Source: Oscillospiraceae bacterium (GTDB lineage Bacteria; Bacillota; Clostridia; Oscillospirales; Ruminococcaceae). Taken from it: a stretch of 64,000 bases of DNA. A program made the translations under genes and the position numbers. A model generated the notes under the pieces. It saw nothing but the letters and a program-made list of their open reading frames with translations. It was not told where the DNA came from and did not search any database. Shown here piece by piece: positions 17,933-26,923 of the stretch. Numbering within the stretch: position 1 is the stretch's first letter; each line of letters opens with the position of its first letter. The DNA lies in NCBI GenBank assembly GCA_900770195.1, contig CAAGJI010000090.1, positions 31,814-95,813 of the forward strand, given 5' to 3'.

Positions 17933-18772
17933 ATGTTTACAATTGATTGCCACACACATACAAGCGTTTCGCCTGACGGAAACGGAACAGCGGAAGAATT
18001 ATATAAAAAAGCTGAAAAAATCGGTCTTAAAGCACTTGCAGTTACAGAACATTGCGAAGTAAACAGATTTTTCAGTTACGATTATTATGGTGAAACACCA
18101 CGAAATGAATTTGAAGTTTATTTTGACGGAAATATATTTGAAAATGCAATGAAAACATTATCTGAACTGAAAAAAAATCAGAGAGATGTTATACTTTCAG
18201 CAGGAATTGAACTCGGTCAGATAAATTCAAATTATCAGCTTACAGATATAATATTAAAAGATAAAAGACTTGATTTTGTCATTGCATCACTCCACGAACT
18301 TCTTGGAAGAGAAGATTTTGCATTTATAGACTATGCAAAAGAGGATTACAGACCTCTTCTTGATGATTATTTCAGTCAGCTTCTTGAAATAGCAGAGAGC
18401 GGAAAATATGATGTTTTAGGACATATAACGTACCCTATAAGATATATTTCGGGAGAATATGGAATAAAAGTCGATATGGAAAAATATTATCCTGTTATAG
18501 AAAAAATTCTTGAAGCGGTTATAAAAAATGGTAAAGGAATAGAAGTAAATACATCTGGATTAAGACAAAAATACGGCAAAACTTTCCCTGATTTTGATAT
18601 AATAGAAAAATACCGCAGACTTGGCGGAGAGATTATAACAATAGGTTCAGATGCACATTGCAGTGATGACCTTGCAAAAGGCACGGACAAAGGCATTGAA
18701 CTTGTGAAAAAAGCAGGATTTAAAAAAGTTTGCTGTTTTATAAAACATAAACCTGTATATTTTGATATATGA
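17933..18772 (+). CDS. PHP-domain phosphoesterase, histidinol-phosphatase type
   Basis: A 279-residue protein. The PHP metal ligands are visible: DCHTHTSVSPDG at the N-terminus, VTEHCE near residue 40, a central ASLHE, and GSDAHC near the C-terminus. Architecture and length match HisJ/HisK-type histidinol phosphatases, but no other his genes are nearby, so another phosphoester substrate is possible. The start is the ATG at 17933 behind GGGAG; an earlier in-frame ATG at 17897 overlaps the promoter -10 box. It appears to open a long gene run. Confidence 0.8.
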   Translation: MFTIDCHTHTSVSPDGNGTAEELYKKAEKIGLKALAVTEHCEVNRFFSYDYYGETPRNEFEVYFDGNIFENAMKTLSELKKNQRDVILSAGIELGQINSNYQLTDIILKDKRLDFVIASLHELLGREDFAFIDYAKEDYRPLLDDYFSQLLEIAESGKYDVLGHITYPIRYISGEYGIKVDMEKYYPVIEKILEAVIKNGKGIEVNTSGLRQKYGKTFPDFDIIEKYRRLGGEIITIGSDAHCSDDLAKGTDKGIELVKKAGFKKVCCFIKHKPVYFDI

Positions 18773-18787
18773 AAGGAAATGAATGAT

Positions 18788-19267
18788 ATGAATGAAATTA
18801 TAAAATTATTGCAGCAAAACGCAAGATTTTCAAATTCTCAGCTTGCTGCTATGACAGGCAAAACTGAAAAGGAAGTTGAAGCTGAAATAAAAGAACTTGA
18901 AAACAAGGGAATAATAAAAGGTTACAGCGTTATTTTGAATGAAGATATGCTTGATACAAACCTTGTAACAGCTATTATTGAACTTAAAGTAACACCTAAA
19001 AAGAATCATGGTTTCGATCAGCTTGCACATATAATCACATCATATGCGGAAGTTGACAGCGTTTCGCTTATGTCAGGTTCTTATGATTTATCTGTAACAC
19101 TTCGTGGAAAAGGTGTAAAAGAAATATCAATGTTTGTTTCGCAATGTCTTTCAACACTTGACGGTGTTCTTTCAACAACAACTCACTTTGTTTTGAAAAC
19201 ATACAAAGAAAAAGGCATAATAATAGATGATGAAGAAAAAGATGAAAGGAGTATGGTTTGTCCGTGA
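18788..19267 (+). CDS. Lrp/AsnC-family transcriptional regulator
   Basis: A 159-residue regulator. The N-terminal winged helix-turn-helix (about 5-50) contains FSNSQLAAMTGKTEKEVEAE, followed by the RAM/AsnC ligand domain (about 60-140) with the pattern MSGSYDLSVTLRG. Such proteins sense amino acids. It is followed at once by an aminotransferase gene, so it may regulate amino-acid metabolism in this run (inference). The start at 18788 gives good spacing to AAAGG; the in-frame ATG at 18779 is only two bases from it. Confidence 0.85.
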   Translation: MNEIIKLLQQNARFSNSQLAAMTGKTEKEVEAEIKELENKGIIKGYSVILNEDMLDTNLVTAIIELKVTPKKNHGFDQLAHIITSYAEVDSVSLMSGSYDLSVTLRGKGVKEISMFVSQCLSTLDGVLSTTTHFVLKTYKEKGIIIDDEEKDERSMVCP

Positions 19268-20436
19268 TGAACTACGACAGTATACTTTCTGAAAAATGCA
19301 AAAAAATGAAGCCGTCGGGTATAAGAAGATTTTTCGACCTTGCGGCAACAATGGATAATGTTATAAGTCTTGGAGTGGGAGAACCTGACTTTTCAACTCC
19401 CTGGACTGTCAGAAAAACAGCAATTGAAACTCTTGAAAGAAAAAGAATTATATACACAGCAAATGCAGGACTTGCGGATTTAAGAAAATCTATTTCCGAT
19501 TATATTTACAAAAAAGAATCTGTAAGATATAATCCCGATGATGAAATTATTGTGACGGTAGGCGGTTCAGAGGCAATAGACCTTGCTATAAGAAGCATAG
19601 TAAATCCCGGCGATGAGGTTATGATAGTTGAGCCTTGTTTTGTCTGTTATGCACCCCTTGTTGAACTTATGAATGGTATTCCCGTACCTCTTGTTACAAA
19701 AGCGGAAGATAAATTCAAATTAAAAGCTGATGAACTTAAAAAGGCAATAACACCGAAAACAAAGCTTTTAATACTCCCATATCCTAATAATCCTACAGGT
19801 GCAATAATGACAAAGGAGGACCTTGAACCGATTGCGGAAGTTTTAAAAGATACAAATATAATGGTTTTGACAGATGAAATTTATTCTGAAATGACATATG
19901 GGAGAAAACATTTTTCAATAATTTCTTTGCCCGAAATGAAAGAAAGAACTATTTATGTAAACGGATTTTCAAAAGCTTTTGCAATGACAGGCTGGCGACT
20001 CGGCTATGTTGCAGCCCCTGAACCTGTTGCAAAACAAATGCTTAAAATACATCAGTATGGAATTATGTCATCGCCGACAGTAAGCCAATATGCAGCAATA
20101 ACAGCTTTGGAAGAGTGTGAAAATGATGTTGCGAATATGGTTTCGGAATATAATATGAGAAGAAGGTTTCTTGTTGACGGCTTCAACAGGATAGGTCTTG
20201 AATGTTTTGAACCTGAGGGTGCATTTTATATATTCCCGTCAATAGAAAGCACAGGTTTGACAAGTGAAGAATTTTGTGAAAAACTTCTTTATGAAAAAAA
20301 TGTTGCGGTTGTGCCCGGAAATGCATTTGGTGCAAGCGGTGAAGGACATATAAGAATATCATACGCATATTCATTAAAGCATCTTACAGCAGCACTTGAA
20401 AGAATAGAAGAATTTGTTAAGGAATGCGGAAAATGA
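19258..20436 (+). CDS. Class I/II pyridoxal-phosphate aminotransferase
   Basis: A 392-residue PLP enzyme of fold type I. The PLP lysine is in NGFSKAFAMTGWRLGY, the substrate-carboxylate arginine in GHIRISYA, and LPYPNNPTGA is the family motif. It resembles the PatA/aspartate-aminotransferase group of Firmicutes; the amino donor is not certain. The start at 19258 is TTG, well spaced from AGGAG; the alternative ATG at 19267 overlaps the Lrp stop as TGATG and is also credible. The gene is in one run with Lrp and ispE. Confidence 0.88.
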   Translation: MSVMNYDSILSEKCKKMKPSGIRRFFDLAATMDNVISLGVGEPDFSTPWTVRKTAIETLERKRIIYTANAGLADLRKSISDYIYKKESVRYNPDDEIIVTVGGSEAIDLAIRSIVNPGDEVMIVEPCFVCYAPLVELMNGIPVPLVTKAEDKFKLKADELKKAITPKTKLLILPYPNNPTGAIMTKEDLEPIAEVLKDTNIMVLTDEIYSEMTYGRKHFSIISLPEMKERTIYVNGFSKAFAMTGWRLGYVAAPEPVAKQMLKIHQYGIMSSPTVSQYAAITALEECENDVANMVSEYNMRRRFLVDGFNRIGLECFEPEGAFYIFPSIESTGLTSEEFCEKLLYEKNVAVVPGNAFGASGEGHIRISYAYSLKHLTAALERIEEFVKECGK

Positions 20437-21317
20437 AAGAAATAATTTTGAAAACTCCTGCGAAAATAAATCTTATGCTTGATGTTGCAGGAAAAAGAAG
20501 AGATGGTTATCATATTATAAAAACTGTTTTTCAGACAGTATCTATTTTTGATTATATAACGATTACAGCAAGTGATTGCGGAAAAATATTTGGAATATCG
20601 TGCAATAAAAAGGATATTCCGTGTGATGAAAGAAATATTGTTTATAAAGCGGGAAAGGCACTTGAAAAGGCTACAGGAAAGAGTTTTATGGACGATGTTC
20701 ATTTTGCAATTGAAAAAAATATCCCGTCACAGGCAGGAATGGGAGGCGGAAGCAGTGATGCAGCCGCTGTTATGTATGGACTGAATTATTTATTTGAACT
20801 TGGACTTACAAAAAAACAGCTTTGTGAAATAGGTGTTTCAGTAGGTGCGGACGTTCCGTTTTTCTTTGAAGGTGGAACAGCACTTGCAGAGGGAATAGGT
20901 GAAATACTTACTTCTATAAAAAATAAATTTGAAAAAATAGATCTTGTTATTGCAAAACCTGAAAAAGGAATATCAACAGCAGAGGCATACAAGGCAGTTG
21001 ATAACCTTGAAAATCCTATACTTCACCCAAGATATGAAAAGCTTGTTGCGGCACTTCAATATGCTGATATAAACGGAGTTGCATCAAATTGCAGAAACAT
21101 TTTTACAAAAGCTGCTGACATTTTTGAAGTAAATAATATTATAGCGGATTTTGCAATGTATGGTGCTTTAGGGGCAGAAATGACAGGAAGCGGAAGTGCG
21201 GTTTTCGGAATATTTGAAAACGAAATGAAAGCAAGAGAGTGCCTGAAAAAAATGAAGAATAATTATGATTTTGTTCAGGTATGTGAAGCGGTTGATTGTA
21301 AAATAGAAAAAATCTGA
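20433..21317 (+). CDS. ispE: 4-diphosphocytidyl-2-C-methyl-D-erythritol kinase
   Basis: A GHMP kinase of the MEP isoprenoid pathway that phosphorylates CDP-ME, 294 residues. The N-terminus has TPAKINLMLDVAGKRRDGYH, the ATP-binding glycine-rich loop is QAGMGGGSSDAAA, and the C-terminal motif is MTGSGSAVFG. The start at 20433 overlaps the upstream aminotransferase stop as ATGA; an ATG at 20424 is in frame but directly abuts the AAGGA ribosome-binding site. No other MEP-pathway genes are nearby. Confidence 0.93.
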   Translation: MKEIILKTPAKINLMLDVAGKRRDGYHIIKTVFQTVSIFDYITITASDCGKIFGISCNKKDIPCDERNIVYKAGKALEKATGKSFMDDVHFAIEKNIPSQAGMGGGSSDAAAVMYGLNYLFELGLTKKQLCEIGVSVGADVPFFFEGGTALAEGIGEILTSIKNKFEKIDLVIAKPEKGISTAEAYKAVDNLENPILHPRYEKLVAALQYADINGVASNCRNIFTKAADIFEVNNIIADFAMYGALGAEMTGSGSAVFGIFENEMKARECLKKMKNNYDFVQVCEAVDCKIEKI

Positions 21318-21337
21318 TAAAAATAAAAGGTGTTTAT

Positions 21338-22444
21338 ATGAGAATACTTGATACTATACCAAAAAATGATGGGTTTCATATGCCTGCCGAATTTGAAAAA
21401 CATCAGGGCTGTATAATGATATGGCCTGAAAGGCGTGATTCGTGGCAATATGGCGGATATGCCGCAAAAAAGGCTTTTTGTAAAGTTGCAGATGCAATTT
21501 CAGAAAGTGAAAAATTAACAATGCTTGTCAGCAGTCAGCAATACGACACAGCAAGGAGAATGCTTAGCGACAGAATACGCCTTGTTGAAATGTCAACAGA
21601 CGATTCATGGGCAAGAGATGTTGCACCTACATTTGTAAAAAATGAAAAAGGTGAAGTGCGTGGAATTGACTGGGGTTTCAATGCATGGGGCGGACTTGTT
21701 GACGGACTTTATTTTCCTTGGGAAAACGACAATATGGCAGCAAGAAAAATATGCGATCTGTTTGAAAAAGATGTTTACAATGAAAGAGATTTTACATTTG
21801 AAGGCGGTTCTGTTCATTCAGATGGCGAAGGAACTATAATGGTAACAGAAAGCTGTCTGCTTTCAAAGGGAAGAAATCCTGATATGACAAAACAGGAAAT
21901 TGAAGAAAAAATACTTTCCTGCCTTGGCGGAGAAAAAGTTTTGTGGCTTCCGTATGGTATATATCTTGATGAAACAAATGAACACGTTGATAATATATGT
22001 GCATTTGTAAAGCCTGCTGAAGTGGTTCTTGCATGGACTGACGACAAAGACGACCCGCAATATGAAATGTCGCTTGCAGATTATGAATATTTAAGTTCAC
22101 AGACAGATGCAAAGGGAAGAAAAATAAAAATACACAAACTTCCGCTGCCTTCTCCTGTTTATATGAAAGAAGAGGAATGCGAAGGACTTGACTATTTTCA
22201 CGATGACCCTACAAGGACAAGCGGAGAAAGACTTGCCGCATCTTATGTGAATTTTTATATTTCAAACGGTGCAATTGTTATGCCTGCATTTAATGATGAA
22301 AATGATAATGCGGCGGCAGATATTTTAAGAAAAATTTTTACAGACAGAAAAATTGTACAGGTTTACGCAAGGGATATTCTGATTGGCGGTGGAAATATTC
22401 ATTGCATTACACAGCAAATACCATCAGAAAAGGAGAGTTTTTAA
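21338..22444 (+). CDS. aguA: Agmatine deiminase
   Basis: This enzyme converts agmatine to N-carbamoylputrescine and ammonia. It has 368 residues. Family motifs include the N-terminal MPAEFEKHQGCIMIWPER, the segment DDSWARDVAPTF, FEGGSVHSDGEG and the C-terminal GGGNIHCITQQIP with the catalytic cysteine (Cys356). The stop overlaps the aguB start (TAATG), so the two pathway steps are coupled. No agmatine/putrescine antiporter or carbamate kinase is adjacent, so this is probably the biosynthetic AguA-AguB route rather than the energy-yielding ADI-type route. Confidence 0.95.
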   Translation: MRILDTIPKNDGFHMPAEFEKHQGCIMIWPERRDSWQYGGYAAKKAFCKVADAISESEKLTMLVSSQQYDTARRMLSDRIRLVEMSTDDSWARDVAPTFVKNEKGEVRGIDWGFNAWGGLVDGLYFPWENDNMAARKICDLFEKDVYNERDFTFEGGSVHSDGEGTIMVTESCLLSKGRNPDMTKQEIEEKILSCLGGEKVLWLPYGIYLDETNEHVDNICAFVKPAEVVLAWTDDKDDPQYEMSLADYEYLSSQTDAKGRKIKIHKLPLPSPVYMKEEECEGLDYFHDDPTRTSGERLAASYVNFYISNGAIVMPAFNDENDNAAADILRKIFTDRKIVQVYARDILIGGGNIHCITQQIPSEKESF

Positions 22445-23325
22445 TGAAAAAAGTTGTTATTTCAGCCGTTCAGATGAAAATGTCGGAAAATATCGATGAA
22501 AACATCGAAAAAGCCGCAAAATACGTTGAAGAAGCTGCAAAAAGCGGTGCAAATGTAATATTATTACCTGAATTATTTGAATCACTTTATTTTTGTCAGG
22601 AAAAAAATTATGATTTTTATGAACTGGCACACACTCCCGAAGAAGATAAAGGAATTGCAGTAATGAAAAAACTTGCAAAGGAACTTGATGTTGTTATACC
22701 TGTAAGTTTTTATGAAAAGTGCGGAAATACCTATTTTAATTCGGTTGCAATGATTGATGCAGGCGGTGAAATGCTTGGAATATACAGAAAAACTCATATT
22801 CCTGATGACCATTTTTATCAGGAGAAATTTTATTTTTCACCTGGGGATACAGGCTTTAAAGTCTGGAATACAAAATATGCAAAAATAGGCGTTGGAATAT
22901 GCTGGGATCAGTGGTTTCCTGAAACAGCAAGATGTATGACGCTTATGGGAGCGGATATTTTATTTTATCCGACAGCAATAGGTTCAGAACCTATTCTTGA
23001 AGTTGACAGCAAACCGCACTGGCAGAGATGTATGCAGGGGCATTCTGCTGCAAATATTATACCTGTTGTTGCGGCAAACAGGGTGGGAACGGAAACAGTT
23101 AAGCCGTCTGAAGAAAACAATCATCAGAAATCTTCACTTAATTTTTATGGTTCAACTTTTATGACTGATGAAACAGGAGAAGTTATAAAGGAAATGGACA
23201 GGGTTTCAGAGGGAATACTCACAAATGAATATGACCTTGAAGCTGCAAAAAAAATGCGAACTGAATGGGGTGTTTTTCGTGACAGATGTCCGCAGCATTA
23301 TAAAAAAATACTTGAACTCCGTTAA
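22444..23325 (+). CDS. aguB: N-carbamoylputrescine amidase
   Basis: A nitrilase-superfamily enzyme that hydrolyses N-carbamoylputrescine to putrescine, CO2 and ammonia. It has 293 residues. The Glu-Lys-Cys triad is visible: Glu43 in LLPELFES, Lys116 in IYRKTHIPD and Cys153 in GVGICWDQWFPE. AAAGGAG lies upstream in the end of aguA. Together with aguA it gives a complete agmatine-to-putrescine path, so the cell probably makes or takes up agmatine; no arginine decarboxylase is in the window. Confidence 0.95.
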   Translation: MKKVVISAVQMKMSENIDENIEKAAKYVEEAAKSGANVILLPELFESLYFCQEKNYDFYELAHTPEEDKGIAVMKKLAKELDVVIPVSFYEKCGNTYFNSVAMIDAGGEMLGIYRKTHIPDDHFYQEKFYFSPGDTGFKVWNTKYAKIGVGICWDQWFPETARCMTLMGADILFYPTAIGSEPILEVDSKPHWQRCMQGHSAANIIPVVAANRVGTETVKPSEENNHQKSSLNFYGSTFMTDETGEVIKEMDRVSEGILTNEYDLEAAKKMRTEWGVFRDRCPQHYKKILELR

Positions 23326-23371
23326 GGAAGCAAATCACAAAAAGAATTTCAAAACTTTTAAAGAACATATA

Positions 23372-24610
23372 ATGATGATATACATTCCTATGTTTTTGTG
23401 TTTTTTTAAATGGCTTATTTTTGCAATGGCAATAGGTGCAGTAGTAGGTGGAATAGGAACATTATTTCATTATTCAATATTATATGCAACGAAATTCAGG
23501 ACAAGCCATACTTTTGTTATATGGCTTCTGCCGCTTGGCGGTCTTATGGTAACGGGATTTTATCATCTTATGGGAATACCAAAAGATACAGGCACAAATA
23601 AAATTTTGAGTGCGGTTCGTGAAAGTACAAGACTTAATCCAAGAAGGCTTGTCTGTGTGTTTGTAAGTTCGGTTATAACCCACTTTTTTGGCGGTTCAAG
23701 CGGACGTGAAGGTGCAGCACTTCAGATAGGCGGAAGCGTTGGTTCTTTTCTTGGAAGAAAAATGCATCTTGACAGTGATGACCATAGAATTATGGTTATG
23801 TGCGGGATGAGTGCAGGATTTGCAGCACTTTTTGGAACACCTGTTGCGGCAGCGATTTTTGCAATTGAAGTTATAAGTGTAGGAATACTCCATTATTCGG
23901 CAATAGTTCCGTGTATGGTTTCATCTGTTATGGGGTATTCAGTAGCTTCATATTTCGGAGTTACATATATGCATTTTAATGCTGAATTTCCGAGCCTTAC
24001 ACTTGATGTTTTATGGAAACTTATTGTATTTTCGGCTTTATGCGGAATATTAAGCTGGATATGCTGCTTTATTTTCAAAGGAACAGCGGATACCTTGCAG
24101 AAAATTTTCAAGAATCAGTTTTTGAGAATTGCAGTCGGCGGTGCAATTGTTGCAGTTTTGACTTTTTTAGTTGGAAATTATGATTATAACGGCATAGGAG
24201 CGGAAATAATATACAGGTCTTTTGCAACAAAAGCAATGTGGTATGTGTTTATTTTGAAACTGATTTTTACAGCAATAACGCTTGGAAGCGGTTTTAAGGG
24301 CGGTGAAATTGTTCCTGTATTTTTTATTGGTGCAGCTTATGGCAGTTTCTTTTCGGGAGTTTTCGGAACAGATACATCATTTTTTGCAGCTGTCGGAATG
24401 GTTGCGGTTTTTTGCGGAGTTACAAATTGTCCTCTTACATCTATGCTTATAGGAGTTGAATCTTTTGGGGCAAAAGGACTTGTTTTCTTTGGCATATCCT
24501 GTGCAGTATCATATATGCTGTCAGGTTACAGGGGTCTTTACAGTGAGCAGAGAATAGCTTATTCAAAGCTCAAGACAAAATTTATAAATAAGAAAGTTGG
24601 AAGCGAGTAA
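23372..24610 (+). CDS. ClC-family anion channel/antiporter
   Basis: A 412-residue membrane protein with about ten or eleven hydrophobic segments. Selectivity-filter motifs are present but altered: GGSSGREGAALQIGG, carrying the gating glutamate, and LGSGFKGGEIVPVFF. The second motif, with FKGGE where many ClC proteins have a Pro-Gly-Gly pattern, recalls the fluoride-exporting CLC-F group (from memory, unverified). No cytoplasmic CBS domains. The reading frame is open well upstream inside aguB; 23372 is the first ATG after the aguB stop, but its ribosome-binding site is weak, so the start is uncertain. Confidence 0.82.
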   Translation: MMIYIPMFLCFFKWLIFAMAIGAVVGGIGTLFHYSILYATKFRTSHTFVIWLLPLGGLMVTGFYHLMGIPKDTGTNKILSAVRESTRLNPRRLVCVFVSSVITHFFGGSSGREGAALQIGGSVGSFLGRKMHLDSDDHRIMVMCGMSAGFAALFGTPVAAAIFAIEVISVGILHYSAIVPCMVSSVMGYSVASYFGVTYMHFNAEFPSLTLDVLWKLIVFSALCGILSWICCFIFKGTADTLQKIFKNQFLRIAVGGAIVAVLTFLVGNYDYNGIGAEIIYRSFATKAMWYVFILKLIFTAITLGSGFKGGEIVPVFFIGAAYGSFFSGVFGTDTSFFAAVGMVAVFCGVTNCPLTSMLIGVESFGAKGLVFFGISCAVSYMLSGYRGLYSEQRIAYSKLKTKFINKKVGSE

Positions 24611-24628
24611 ATAGCTTAAAGGTGTTTT

Positions 24629-25651
24629 ATGAAACTAATTACATTTGCAGTTCCGTGTTATAATTCGGAATCTTATATGAAAAAATGCATTAATTCTCTT
24701 TTGAAAGCAGGGAATAAGGCGGAAATAATAATCGTTGATGACGGTTCAACAGACAAAACAGCAGCAATAGCAGATAATTATGCTGTTGAATATCCAAAAA
24801 TAATAAGAGTTGTTCATCAGGAAAACGGCGGTCACGGCGAAGCTGTCAATACAGGACTTAAAAATGCAGAGGGAAAATATTTTAAAGTAGTTGATTCAGA
24901 TGACTGGCTTGATGAAGAAGCTTTACTGACTGTTATTGAAAAACTTGAAGAAATTGAAGAAAAACATATTAATCTTGATATGTTTATTGCAAATTATGTT
25001 TACGAAAAGGTAAGCGACGGAACGTCAAGAAGAATGACATACAAAAGTATTTTGCCAGTTGATGAATTTTTTTCCTGGGAAGATATAGGCAAATTCAGTC
25101 CGCCTAATTACATTCTTATGCATTCTGTTATTTATAAGACGGAAATATTAAGAACGTCAAAACTTCAGTTGCCGAAACATACTTTTTATGTTGATAACAT
25201 ATTTGTTTATCAGCCGTTGCCTTATGTTAAAACAATGTATTATATGGACATTGATTTATACAGATATTATATAGGCAGAGCGGATCAGTCTGTTAATGAA
25301 CAGAATATGATAAAAAGAATTGACCAGCAGATACTTGTTACAAAAACAATGATACAGCTTTATGATGTATCTGAAATAATTGAACATAATGGAAAGCTTG
25401 GAAGATATATGCTTCATTATCTTTCGATGATGATGGCAATATGCTTTATTTTTCTGACTATTGACGAAAAAGAAGAAAGCCTTGAAAAAATCAAGGAGTT
25501 AAAAAGTTTCCTCAGGGAAAAAATGCCGACTCTTTACAACAAGATAATTCACCGTTCAATTGCATTTTTCTCGAATATCCCGACACATCAGGGAAGAAAA
25601 GCAGTTGTTGGAGTTTATCATGTGTTGAGAAAGATATATAAATTTAATTAA
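24629..25651 (+). CDS. Family 2 glycosyltransferase
   Basis: A 340-residue GT-A glycosyltransferase. The N-terminus has the nucleotide-sugar fold, TFAVPCYNSESYM with IIIVDDGSTD, then the DxD-type motif VVDSDDWLDEEAL. GT2 enzymes of this form transfer sugars in capsule, teichoic acid or glycolipid synthesis; the acceptor is unknown. There is one hydrophobic stretch near residues 265-285 but no clear multi-pass region. It is preceded by AAAGGTG and sits between the ClC gene and a lipoprotein gene. Confidence 0.88.
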   Translation: MKLITFAVPCYNSESYMKKCINSLLKAGNKAEIIIVDDGSTDKTAAIADNYAVEYPKIIRVVHQENGGHGEAVNTGLKNAEGKYFKVVDSDDWLDEEALLTVIEKLEEIEEKHINLDMFIANYVYEKVSDGTSRRMTYKSILPVDEFFSWEDIGKFSPPNYILMHSVIYKTEILRTSKLQLPKHTFYVDNIFVYQPLPYVKTMYYMDIDLYRYYIGRADQSVNEQNMIKRIDQQILVTKTMIQLYDVSEIIEHNGKLGRYMLHYLSMMMAICFIFLTIDEKEESLEKIKELKSFLREKMPTLYNKIIHRSIAFFSNIPTHQGRKAVVGVYHVLRKIYKFN

Positions 25652-25669
25652 TCTAAGGAGAAAAGAATT

Positions 25670-25705
25670 ATGAACACAAAAACAAAAAAAGAGGACAGAA
25701 TATGA
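25670..25705 (+). CDS. Putative 11-codon leader ORF coupled to the lipoprotein gene
   Basis: A very short ORF encodes MNTKTKKEDRI. It has a near-perfect AAGGAG ribosome-binding site with ideal spacing, and its TGA stop overlaps the next gene's start as ATGA. This suggests a translated leader that couples expression of the lipoprotein. It could also be a chance ORF or the remnant of an older start. No hydrophobic or regulatory run of codons is seen, although lysine codons are frequent. Confidence 0.4.
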   Translation: MNTKTKKEDRI

Positions 25706-26883
25706 ATAAAAATACTGCTAAAAAAGGTATGATATTTGTTTCTGCATTGCTTGCATTTTCATTGACAGGTTGCAATTTAAATCCGTTCAGTGTTTCAGTA
25801 AAAAAAGAAAATAAAACAGATACAACGGAACTTTCAGAAGTATCGGAAACAGAAATGACAACTGAAACAACGGAAGAAGTAACAGAAACAGCAGCTGCTG
25901 AACCTCTTGAATATTCAAATCCGGATTATCATTATTCGATAGAACTCCCTTCAATCTGGAAAAAATATGACAACGCTGAACAGGCTGGTTATCTTGTTAT
26001 GGGCGGTAACTATGATTTCTTTATGAATGAAAACAGGGACAGTATTATGGTAAGTAAAAAAGACGGAACTTATGATGATTCGGTCTTTATTCAAACTTTT
26101 AAACAGAGTGTAGATACTGTTGTAGGTTCTAAATATACGCTTGTTTCTTCTCAGGAATGCAAGGCAGGAAATCTTGCGGCATATCAGGTAGTAGCAAAAT
26201 GCAATTCAGGCAATATGGAGGGTATAACACAAGTAATATGGGCAGTGAATGACCCGTTAGATAACTATATTTACACGGTTTATTATTATTACTATGATAA
26301 TGATGAAGCACCGGAAGATTTGACAGACACTTTGCTGAATAGTATAAAATTCGGAACAAATTCAGCAAATGCAGCTGAAACATCGGCGGAAACAACGACT
26401 GAAACAGTTGCGGAAACATTTTCATCAAGCGGATTTTATAATGAATCAAATACAAAACGTATAGGAAATGATACTGTTGGATACATCGATGTTCCGTCTG
26501 AATTTGTTGAATTCAAAGAGATAGGCGGTTTGCAGAATGTTGTTGACGGTGTGCAGTATTCTGATGTAACAGGAACTGCAATATTTACTCTTTCAGCTTA
26601 TAAAAATTCTGATTTGACAGCTGAACAGGCGGCAAATAATGCATATCTTAACTGTAAGGCGGAAAGCGGAAGCAAAGTGACAGGGGCGGAAGTCGATATT
26701 GCAGGATATAAAGCAAAACAAGTTTATACATATTATGAAAATGATGGAAAATTTTTGGTTATATGGGCTTTTGAAACATCTGACCACGATGATTACACAC
26801 ATTATCTTTCAATAGAATTTCCTGATAGCTACAGAAATATATGGGAGTTGAACGAAACTTTCGGATTCAACAGCGAAAGGTAG
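25702..26883 (+). CDS. Lipoprotein with two PsbP/DcrB-like domains
   Basis: A 393-residue predicted lipoprotein. A signal peptide ends with the lipobox LTGC near residue 25, followed by a Thr/Glu-rich linker (about 35-68). Two related-looking globular halves follow: one from YSIELPSIWKKY (about 75-215), and, after a second Thr/Glu linker (about 222-240), one from GYIDVPSEFVEF (about 255-390). Both resemble PsbP/DcrB-type folds by pattern only. It would be anchored on the outer face of the membrane. Function unknown. A second, shorter lipoprotein of the same style lies at 48067. Confidence 0.7.
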   Translation: MNKNTAKKGMIFVSALLAFSLTGCNLNPFSVSVKKENKTDTTELSEVSETEMTTETTEEVTETAAAEPLEYSNPDYHYSIELPSIWKKYDNAEQAGYLVMGGNYDFFMNENRDSIMVSKKDGTYDDSVFIQTFKQSVDTVVGSKYTLVSSQECKAGNLAAYQVVAKCNSGNMEGITQVIWAVNDPLDNYIYTVYYYYYDNDEAPEDLTDTLLNSIKFGTNSANAAETSAETTTETVAETFSSSGFYNESNTKRIGNDTVGYIDVPSEFVEFKEIGGLQNVVDGVQYSDVTGTAIFTLSAYKNSDLTAEQAANNAYLNCKAESGSKVTGAEVDIAGYKAKQVYTYYENDGKFLVIWAFETSDHDDYTHYLSIEFPDSYRNIWELNETFGFNSER

Positions 26884-26923
26884 ATATAGAAAATAAGGGG
26901 ATAAAGAAAGTGAGGTCTGAGGC

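Noticed and set aside
18613..18772. Histidine-biosynthesis context for the PHP gene
   Set aside because: No his gene is found nearby, so the histidinol-phosphatase role is not asserted beyond domain type.
23326..23371. Fluoride riboswitch upstream of the ClC gene
   Set aside because: The spacer is only about 46 bases and shows no recognisable fluoride riboswitch pattern.
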